DNA from: Deltaproteobacteria bacterium
GTDB lineage: Bacteria; Desulfobacterota; Desulfobacteria; Desulfobacterales; ETH-SRB1
Reading direction: 5' to 3'
Length of the DNA stretch: 6,512 bases
Assembly: GCA_003647525.1 (NCBI GenBank)
Contig: QMMZ01000119.1
Location: 1-6,512, forward strand
Part shown: positions 1-5,024 of the stretch, one piece after another
Layout: each line of letters begins with the position of its first letter
Numbering within the stretch: position 1 is the first letter of the stretch
Translations under genes and position numbers: made by a program
Notes under the pieces: model-generated
Databases searched by the model: none
What the model saw: the letters and a program-made list of their open reading frames with translations, nothing else
Told to the model about the DNA's origin: nothing

Positions 1-1500
1 AGCAGGGTGCGTAATAATCTTGATGAAGCAGAAAAAATTCTAAATGAAGATCATTACGGTCTTGAGAAACCAAAGGAACGCATACTTGAATATCTTGCAG
101 TCCAGGCACTTGTCAAAAAGGTGCGCGGTCCTATACTTTGTTTTGTCGGCCCTCCTGGTGTTGGGAAGACTTCGCTTGCCAAATCTGTTGCAAGAGCTAC
201 AGGAAGAAAATTTGTCAGGCTTTCACTTGGAGGCGTCAGGGATGAGGCAGAAATTCGCGGACACAGGCGTACTTATATAGGAGCAATGCCTGGCAAAATC
301 ATTCAGTCTCTAAAAAAGATTGGCGTAAATAATCCGGTATTTTGTCTCGATGAAGTAGATAAGATGAGTATGGATTTCCGTGGCGACCCTTCAGCCGCTC
401 TTCTTGAGGTACTTGATCCGGAACAGAATTTCAGCTTTAATGATCATTATTTAGATGTGGACTATGATCTTACAGATATTCTTTTTATCACAACCGCAAA
501 TACCTTGCCGGAGATACCTCTTCCTCTTCAGGACAGGATGGAAATTATACGCCTGCCAGGCTACACTGAATTTGAAAAATATCATATAGCCAAGGATTTT
601 CTTATAACTAAACAAATAAAAATGAACGGGCTTGAAGGTAAGAATATAGGATTTTCGAAAAACTCAATTTATTCAATTATATGGCTTTACACTCGTGAGG
701 CCGGGGTAAGGAATTTAGAGCGTGAGATCTCTTCCATATGTCGCAAAATTTCACGTAAGGTTATAAAAAATAAAGATAAAAACTCATTTAATATAACAGA
801 AAAATCTTTGCAAAAATACTTAGGACCGCCTCGCTTCAAGCATGGTCAGGTGGAGGAAAAGGATCAGATAGGTATCGTTACAGGACTTGCCTGGACACAG
901 GTGGGTGGTGAGCTGCTTTGTATTGAAACTTTGATTATGCCTGGTAAAGGTGAGCTTATCATGACCGGCAAACTGGGAGATGTAATGAAAGAATCCGCCC
1001 AGGCTGCCGTAAGCTATGTCCGCTCACGCGCCGATAGACTTATGATTGATAACGAGTTTTACAAGAAGTATGATATTCATATACATGTTCCCGAAGGAGC
1101 TATACCAAAAGACGGCCCTTCTGCAGGCATTTCTATATGCACATCCATAGTTTCAGCCCTGACGAAGAGACCTGTTTACCGGGATATTGCCATGACCGGA
1201 GAGCTCACTCTACGTGGAAGAATCCTCACAATTGGGGGATTAAAAGAAAAAATTCTGGCTGCCCATAGAGGTGGAATTAAAAAAGTAATTATTCCCAAAG
1301 AAAACGAAAAAGACATAAAGGAAATACCCTCTACAATATTAAAGCAGATAGACATTGTTCTGGCGGATCATATGGATGATGTTTTGTCTTATTCTCTGAT
1401 TCTTAATGAGGGAGATACACTTTTTAAGAAAGATGATATTTCTTTTGAAATGATGATACCAAAATCAAGAAAATTCGATCAGAAACCAGCTATTATTTAA
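1..1500 (+). CDS. lon: ATP-dependent Lon protease, 3' part (5' end outside window)
   Basis: Lon is a cytoplasmic, homo-hexameric AAA+ serine protease that unfolds and degrades damaged and regulatory proteins. The reading frame is open from base 1; the GTG at position 7 is an internal Val, not a start, since the family motif [18 protein letters not shown] follows directly and about 300 residues (substrate-binding N domain) must lie upstream. Counting residues from that GTG: Walker [10 protein letters not shown] at 48-56 (Lys54), Walker B LDEVD at 114-118, sensor-1 Asn in TTAN (~165), arginine finger in LQDRMEI (~177), sensor-2 in [10 protein letters not shown] (~235). The protease domain has the catalytic Ser372 in KDGPSAG and Lys413 in [14 protein letters not shown], so the Ser-Lys dyad is intact. 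About 35 residues of less conserved tail follow the protease core. The stop is TAA at 1498-1500. No terminator is evident after it, so read-through into the tRNA genes is possible. Function is certain; only the 5' end is missing. Confidence 0.98.
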   Translation, partial: SRVRNNLDEAEKILNEDHYGLEKPKERILEYLAVQALVKKVRGPILCFVGPPGVGKTSLAKSVARATGRKFVRLSLGGVRDEAEIRGHRRTYIGAMPGKIIQSLKKIGVNNPVFCLDEVDKMSMDFRGDPSAALLEVLDPEQNFSFNDHYLDVDYDLTDILFITTANTLPEIPLPLQDRMEIIRLPGYTEFEKYHIAKDFLITKQIKMNGLEGKNIGFSKNSIYSIIWLYTREAGVRNLEREISSICRKISRKVIKNKDKNSFNITEKSLQKYLGPPRFKHGQVEEKDQIGIVTGLAWTQVGGELLCIETLIMPGKGELIMTGKLGDVMKESAQAAVSYVRSRADRLMIDNEFYKKYDIHIHVPEGAIPKDGPSAGISICTSIVSALTKRPVYRDIAMTGELTLRGRILTIGGLKEKILAAHRGGIKKVIIPKENEKDIKEIPSTILKQIDIVLADHMDDVLSYSLILNEGDTLFKKDDISFEMMIPKSRKFDQKPAII

Positions 1501-1502
1501 TC

Positions 1503-1531
1503 TTGACATAACGCTAAATAATTAGTACTTA
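1503..1531 (+). promoter_or_regulatory. Candidate promoter for the tRNA-Val/tRNA-Asp unit
   Basis: A perfect sigma-70 type -35 hexamer TTGACA lies at 1503-1508, just after the lon stop codon. At 17-bp spacing the -10 position holds TACTTA (1526-1531), a poor match, within an AT-rich run. A second, weaker pair, TTGAAA at 1542-1547 and TATTAA at 1567-1572 with 19-bp spacing, would start transcription almost at the mature tRNA-Val 5' end. The location before stable-RNA genes makes a promoter here plausible, but neither pair is strong at both hexamers, so the exact site is uncertain. Confidence 0.35.
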
Positions 1532-1580
1532 AAATTCTTTTTTGAAAAAGCTATTAGTCGGGGTTGTATTAAAATCGTTT

Positions 1581-1656
1581 GGGCGGGTAGCTCAGTTGGG
1601 AGAGCATCGGCCTTACAAGCCGAGGGTCACAGGTTCAAGCCCTGTTCCGCCTACCA
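1581..1656 (+). tRNA. tRNA-Val (anticodon TAC)
   Basis: A full 76-nt cloverleaf can be folded by hand. The acceptor stem GGGCGGG pairs with TCCGCCT, with G-U wobbles at both ends (1-72 and 7-66). The D stem is GCTC/GAGC, the anticodon stem TCGGC/GCCGA with loop CTTACAA (anticodon TAC, reading GUA and other Val codons), the variable loop GGGTC, and the T stem ACAGG/CCTGT with loop TTCAAGC. The discriminator is A and CCA is encoded in the DNA. The G1-U72 terminal pair is less usual than G-C but acceptable. tRNA-Asp follows 63 bp downstream and probably shares the transcript and terminator. Confidence 0.96.
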
Positions 1657-1719
1657 TAAAATTTATAAGGATGTTGGCAGGCATCACGAAAACTTAGGTA
1701 AAAATTTCTATTCTATTTT

Positions 1720-1798
1720 GGGGGCGTAGCTCAGCTTTGGTTAGAGCGCCGGCCTGTCAAGCCGGAGGTCACGAGTTCAAGTCTCGCCGTCCCCGCCA
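1720..1798 (+). tRNA. tRNA-Asp (anticodon GTC)
   Basis: A 79-nt cloverleaf. The acceptor GGGGGCG pairs with CGTCCCC (one G-U), the D stem is GCTC/GAGC with a long 11-nt loop, the anticodon stem is CCGGC/GCCGG with loop CTGTCAA (anticodon GTC), and the variable loop is AGGTC. The T arm is ACGAG, loop TTCAAGT, then CTCGC, leaving an A-C mismatch at pair 49-65 where bacterial tRNA-Asp normally has G-C or G-U. Discriminator G fits Asp identity, and CCA is encoded. The 63-bp spacer before it holds TTGGCA at 1674-1679 but no convincing -10, so co-transcription with tRNA-Val is the simplest reading. A rho-independent terminator begins 8 bp after the CCA. Confidence 0.95.
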
Positions 1799-1806
1799 AT
1801 AAATTC

Positions 1807-1839
1807 AAAAGGTTAGCCATTACAGGTTAGCCTTTTTTT
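1807..1839 (+). terminator. Rho-independent terminator of the tRNA unit
   Basis: The 12-nt arm AAAAGGTTAGCC (1807-1818) pairs with GGTTAGCCTTTT (1825-1836) across a 6-nt loop ATTACA. The stem is continuous over 12 bp with two G-U wobbles, and the T run continues to 1839, giving seven T residues. The core GGTTAGCC occurs in both arms as a direct repeat; the hairpin forms only because G-U pairs are allowed. Being G-U dependent, it is stable in the + strand transcript, while the opposite strand would have A-C mismatches, so it acts in the tRNA direction. Confidence 0.85.
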
Positions 1840-1845
1840 ATTATT

Positions 1846-1924
1846 ACAAGCCCCGATACAGTCGATTATAAGGCCGTGGGCAACACCGAGGCTTGGTGCG
1901 CGGTGGTCTGTGACCCATTTCAAA
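1846..1924. other. GC-rich unassigned block beside the IS110 relic
   Basis: By hand count the first ~70 bases are about 60% G+C, against roughly 40% in the surrounding genes. A small hairpin-like palindrome, CACCGAGGCTTGGTG, lies at 1884-1898. The minus-strand frame of the IS110 relic stays open through this block, but the translation (rich in Arg and Pro) no longer resembles the transposase. The + strand frame is also open for about 30 codons without a recognisable product. It may be another piece of mobile DNA joined to the relic by deletion; I cannot identify it. Confidence 0.3.
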
Positions 1925-2044
1925 TATGTTATCACTGCTTAATAATCCATGCCTCAGAAGTCCTGCAAGCCATTTGCTATCTCTTATATCTGTTTTTCGG
2001 CCCGGAACATTCTTGATATGCCTGGCACTTGCAGGATTTAGGTT
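1925..2044 (-). pseudogene. IS110-family transposase relic (fragment)
   Basis: Reading the minus strand from 2044 downward gives about 40 residues containing KNVPGRKTDIRDSKWLA followed by GLLRHGLL, the signature of the DEDD (RuvC-like) domain of IS110-family transposases. The two Asp of TDxxD match the last two catalytic acids of the DEDD set in this family. An intact enzyme has roughly 300-400 residues; here the N-terminal part with the first D and E and the whole C-terminal Ser-containing domain are absent. Upstream in frame there is a TAA after only a few codons (2060-2062 on the complement), and downstream the similarity stops at about 1925. No start codon, terminal sequence or partner ORF remains. 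IS110 elements lack classical inverted repeats, so the original ends cannot be located. It is a dead remnant 3' of the tRNA-Asp unit. Confidence 0.8.
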
Positions 2045-2080
2045 GCATGCCAAAATAATTTATGTTAATTTTAAATTATT

Positions 2081-2413
2081 ATGAAACAATATATTATTGA
2101 TGATCTAAGGCTCGGAGAATACGAAAAGATTAAGACTTATCTGGATGAGAATGTTGGTTCTTCAAAGATAGATGGAATATACTGGATACAGCTTGATGAA
2201 AATATCCTGACTGATATTCAGGCAGAACATAAGGAATGCCGGCCATTTTATTTTGCAATAGATATAGAACCTGACCGTGTATCCTGTGAACTTCTTGTAA
2301 GATCTAGAAGTACGATAAAATGCAATTGTACAAGCTATGCAACTGAATCCCAGCGCAACTGGATTATTCAGTTTGCCGACTCAATATTCGAAAAACTGGA
2401 AATAACAACTTAG
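2081..2413 (+). CDS. Hypothetical protein, 110 residues, function unknown
   Basis: I do not recognise the family with confidence. The protein is small, acidic to neutral and probably cytosolic, with no signal peptide or membrane segment. It starts with a likely helix (residues 5-24), has a central strand-like part (YWIQLDE at 34-40, FYFAIDIEPD at 56-65, CELLVRSRSTIKCNC at 69-83) and ends in a predicted amphipathic helix (QRNWIIQFADSIFEKLEI, 91-108). Four Cys (53, 69, 81, 83, the last two as CxC) and His50 could bind a metal, but this is only a possibility. The ATG is the first usable start, because an in-frame TAA lies at 2072-2074. No Shine-Dalgarno sequence is visible in the AT-rich leader. 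Even composition and plausible secondary structure argue for a real gene. It lies between an IS110 relic and a palindromic element, which begins directly after its TAG stop. Confidence 0.75.
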   Translation: MKQYIIDDLRLGEYEKIKTYLDENVGSSKIDGIYWIQLDENILTDIQAEHKECRPFYFAIDIEPDRVSCELLVRSRSTIKCNCTSYATESQRNWIIQFADSIFEKLEITT

Positions 2414-2590
2414 GGCTCGGTAAAAAATAACTTGGCATTTTTGCATCCCGACTTCACCATATTTTTAACCGATCTTCAATCGCAAAAGTCCTCGAAATAG
2501 CTCGCTATTCCTGCGGTTTTGCTCAATCAGATCGTTTAAATCTACGGCAAATTCGGGAGCAAATTCTACCAAGTTATTTTTGACCGAGCC
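2414..2590. mobile_element. Palindromic MITE-like element with 22-bp terminal inverted repeats
   Basis: The left end GGCTCGGT...AATAACTTGG and the complement of the right end match at 21 of 22 positions. The palindrome continues inward: the next 52 bases of the two arms align without gaps at about 32 positions. It closes in a perfect central hairpin, AATAGC-TC-GCTATT, at 2496-2509. The whole 177 bp therefore forms one long imperfect hairpin, with no coding capacity. The 5 bp on either side are CTTAG (2409-2413) and TTTAG (2591-2595), a possible target duplication with one change. Size, ends, flanks and lack of genes fit a miniature inverted-repeat element mobilised in trans; the parent transposase is not in the window. 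It fills the gap between the 110-residue gene and plsC and, if transcribed, would form a strong RNA hairpin. A large chromosomal repeat of other origin is the alternative. Confidence 0.8.
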
Positions 2591-2645
2591 TTTAGGTGAC
2601 GGTTCACGGTTGCTCAAAACATAAAACTGTTAACTATTACTATAT

Positions 2646-3365
2646 ATGATACGAACCCTGATTATTGCAATATTTGCTCTTCCTGTTACAGTCTTCTTCA
2701 GCAGCCTAACCATACTTGCATCTTTTATAAATAAAAATAGCGATCTGGCTTATAATTGTACAAAAGCATGGGCTAAATTTGTGCTTGCCGTCAGTCGCAT
2801 TAAAGTAACCGTCAAGGGCCTTTACAATATACGACCTGACAAGTCTTATATCTACATGTCTAACCACCAGAGCAACTTTGATATTCCCGTTGCTCTGGCT
2901 TATCTTCCTTTTCAGTTCAGATGGGTTGCAAAAGCAGAACTTTTCAAGATACCGATTTTCGGTTATGCGATGCACAGGATTGGGCATATTAATATTGACC
3001 GATCAAATCGCAGAGCTGCTTTTAAAAGCTTAAAAAAGGCTGCGAAAAATATTCGGGAAGGAATTTCGGTATTAATCTATCCTGAGGGTACACGCAGCAA
3101 AGACGGTAATATCAGTCCATTTAAAAAAGGTGGGTTTGTTTTAGCAGTGGAATCCAGAGTTCCGATAGTTCCTGTAATAATACATGGAACATGGCCTATC
3201 ATGTCTAAGGATAAAATCATTATCAAACCAGGTAATGTTACTATAGAAATCAAAGAACCAATTGAAACAAAAAATTATACTAGAAAAACTAAAGATGAAC
3301 TTTTGGAAAAAGTAAGCAATATTATTTGCGAATCTTTTGAGAAGGGGAAAAGATACACATTATGA
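2646..3365 (+). CDS. plsC: 1-acyl-sn-glycerol-3-phosphate acyltransferase (PlsC/LPLAT family)
   Basis: This enzyme transfers an acyl group to the sn-2 position of lysophosphatidic acid to make phosphatidic acid, the precursor of membrane phospholipids, at the inner face of the cytoplasmic membrane. The 239-residue length is typical. A hydrophobic N-terminal helix (1-28) anchors it. Acyltransferase block I is NHQSNFD (73-79; catalytic His74 and Asp79, HX4D). Block II lies around 107-120 (GYAMHRIGHINIDRS), block III is YPEGTRS (145-151) and block IV is VPIVPV (172-177). All active-site blocks are present. ATG 2646 is the first start after an in-frame TAA at 2631-2633, and the hydrophobic segment needs it, yet no Shine-Dalgarno sequence precedes it; the leader is a TTAACTATTACTATAT tract. 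Its stop overlaps the next start (ATGA), so plsC is translationally coupled to rnj. The acyl-acceptor specificity cannot be read from sequence alone, and related LPLATs act on other lysolipids. Confidence 0.93.
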   Translation: MIRTLIIAIFALPVTVFFSSLTILASFINKNSDLAYNCTKAWAKFVLAVSRIKVTVKGLYNIRPDKSYIYMSNHQSNFDIPVALAYLPFQFRWVAKAELFKIPIFGYAMHRIGHINIDRSNRRAAFKSLKKAAKNIREGISVLIYPEGTRSKDGNISPFKKGGFVLAVESRVPIVPVIIHGTWPIMSKDKIIIKPGNVTIEIKEPIETKNYTRKTKDELLEKVSNIICESFEKGKRYTL

Positions 3366-5014
3366 AATTGAAAATTATCCCGTTGGGCGGGTTAGGAGAA
3401 ATCGGTCTTAATATGATGGCCTTTGAATACGGGGATACTATTTTTGTAGTTGATGCAGGCCTTATGTTCCCTGAAGATTATATGCTTGGCATCGACTATG
3501 TAATTCCAGATTTTAATTACCTGAAAGAAAACAAGTCCAAAGTTTCAGGTATCGTTTTAACCCATGCCCATGAAGATCATATCGGAGCTCTGCCCTATCT
3601 GCTTAAGGAAATAAATGCTCCGGTTTTTGGAACTCGTTTCACGCTTGGAATAGTAAGGCACAAACTTGAAGAACATGGTCTTCTTTCATCAACTTCTCTC
3701 AATGAAATTTCTCATAGAAAAAAACTTAAAATAGGAATTTTTGAGCTTGAGTTTATCCGTGTAAGCCACAGCGTTGTGGATGGCATAGGAATTGCGATTA
3801 AAACACCTTATGGGCTTATTGTGCACACAGGGGATTTTAAAATCAGTCATACGCCGGTGGATGGCGTAATGACCGATCTGAATAAGTTTGCCAGGTGTGG
3901 AGATGAAGGAGTTCTTGCGCTGCTGTCAGACTCCACAAATGTGGAAAAGGAAGGATATACTATATCCGACAAGGAAATAGGTCAATCTCTGGCAAAGATA
4001 ATAACTGAAAGCAAGGGGCGTATAATTGTAGCTCTTTTTGCTTCAAATGTCGCGAGAATACAGCAAATAGTTAATATTGCAAAGTCAAAAGGCAGTAAAG
4101 TGCTGATTAACGGCAGAAGTATAGAGGTTAGCACAAGTATTGCAAAAGATCTTGGATACATCCATATCCCTGAAAAAATGGAAATTGATATTAAACAAAT
4201 CGATGACTTTAAAGACGATGAAATAATAATAATAACAACCGGCAGCCAGGGTGAACCCATGTCGGCCCTGGCCCGTATGTCCAGAGGCATCCATAAACAA
4301 ATAAAAATCAAGGAAGGCGATACTGTCATCTTCTCGTCAAAATTCATTCCCGGAAACGAAAAAGCTATTTCAAGTATTATAAACAATCTTTACAGAAAAG
4401 GCGCTGACGTTATTTATGAAAAGATTTCAGCCATTCATGTATCAGGTCATGCTTTTCAAGAAGAATTAAAATTAATGATAAGCCTTACCAAGCCTGAACA
4501 TTTCATTCCGATACACGGTGAATACCGGCACCTGATTCTACACTCTCGGCTTGCCGAACAGGTTGGCGTTTCAAAAAACAAAATACTTATAGCTGAAGAC
4601 GGCCAGGTAATTGAATTTGATGAAAATGGAGGGAAAGTTCTTGACAAGATTATGACCGGCAGAGTGCTTATTGACGGAAAAGGAGTCGGTGATGTTGGGA
4701 GAAGTGTACTAAAAGAAAGACGTATGCTATCAAGAGATGGTTTTGTTGTAATTAACATGGTTTTTGACGAAGAAACAGGAATAATTGTGCATGGCCCTGA
4801 AATTGTTTCACATGGTTTTGTATTTGAGATGGAAAAAGGACATCTTCTTGAAGATGCAAAGTGCGTAATACTTGAAATTTTAGAAGAAACAGGCCCTGGT
4901 GTCCCTGACAGAATTGATAACATCAGATCTCAGATACAGTCAGCCCTAAGGAAGTATTTTTATTTTACAATAGGACGTCGTCCAATTATACTACCCTTTA
5001 TTATAGAAGTATAA
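3362..5014 (+). CDS. rnj: Ribonuclease J (beta-CASP metallo-beta-lactamase RNase)
   Basis: RNase J is a zinc-dependent enzyme with both endonuclease and 5'-to-3' exonuclease activity on RNA, acting in mRNA decay and in rRNA and small-RNA maturation. At 550 residues the protein is full length. Metallo-beta-lactamase motifs: VVDAG with Asp31, HAHEDH at 68-73 (His68, His70, Asp72, His73), His136 in RVSHSVVDG, Asp158 in HTGDFK. Beta-CASP motifs: SDSTN (189-193), GSQGEP (294-299), HVSGHA (359-364) and PIHGEYRH with His385. The spacing follows that of Bacillus RNase J1. The C-terminal ~95 residues (from about 455) form the usual small C-terminal domain. Its start overlaps the plsC stop by 4 bp. An AAGGGG at 3342-3347 is the only Shine-Dalgarno-like sequence, set a rather long 14 nt before the ATG, so coupling to plsC may matter. 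ftsK begins 10 bp after its stop. Function is secure; division of labour with any RNase E in this organism is unknown. Confidence 0.97.
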   Translation: MKLKIIPLGGLGEIGLNMMAFEYGDTIFVVDAGLMFPEDYMLGIDYVIPDFNYLKENKSKVSGIVLTHAHEDHIGALPYLLKEINAPVFGTRFTLGIVRHKLEEHGLLSSTSLNEISHRKKLKIGIFELEFIRVSHSVVDGIGIAIKTPYGLIVHTGDFKISHTPVDGVMTDLNKFARCGDEGVLALLSDSTNVEKEGYTISDKEIGQSLAKIITESKGRIIVALFASNVARIQQIVNIAKSKGSKVLINGRSIEVSTSIAKDLGYIHIPEKMEIDIKQIDDFKDDEIIIITTGSQGEPMSALARMSRGIHKQIKIKEGDTVIFSSKFIPGNEKAISSIINNLYRKGADVIYEKISAIHVSGHAFQEELKLMISLTKPEHFIPIHGEYRHLILHSRLAEQVGVSKNKILIAEDGQVIEFDENGGKVLDKIMTGRVLIDGKGVGDVGRSVLKERRMLSRDGFVVINMVFDEETGIIVHGPEIVSHGFVFEMEKGHLLEDAKCVILEILEETGPGVPDRIDNIRSQIQSALRKYFYFTIGRRPIILPFIIEV

Positions 5015-5024
5015 ACACAAAATT

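Noticed and set aside
1537..1551. CTTTTTTGAAAAAG as a terminator for lon
   Set aside because: The stem is almost only A-T pairs, the loop is minimal and no T run follows, so it is not a credible terminator.
1844..2053. Open minus-strand frame of 69 codons starting at a TTG as an intact small gene
   Set aside because: Only the central ~40 codons resemble a protein family (IS110 transposase). The start is arbitrary and the last third is unrelated, so it is annotated as a relic.
1720..2080. Integrative-element attachment site at tRNA-Asp
   Set aside because: No duplicate of the tRNA 3' end is seen downstream in the window and there is no integrase gene, so only a generic insertion zone can be claimed.
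2599..2612. Two tandem 7-mers ACGGTTC ACGGTTG before plsC
   Set aside because: Only two imperfect copies are present; too short to call a repeat array or an operator without other sites to compare.
2610..2643. Promoter for plsC (TTGCTC with TATTAC or TACTAT)
   Set aside because: Poor hexamers and awkward spacing in an AT-rich tract; not distinguishable from background.
3982..4923. Minus-strand open frames of 134, 71 and 155 codons
   Set aside because: All lie opposite the well-conserved RNase J gene and give Ser/Ile-rich translations without recognisable domains.
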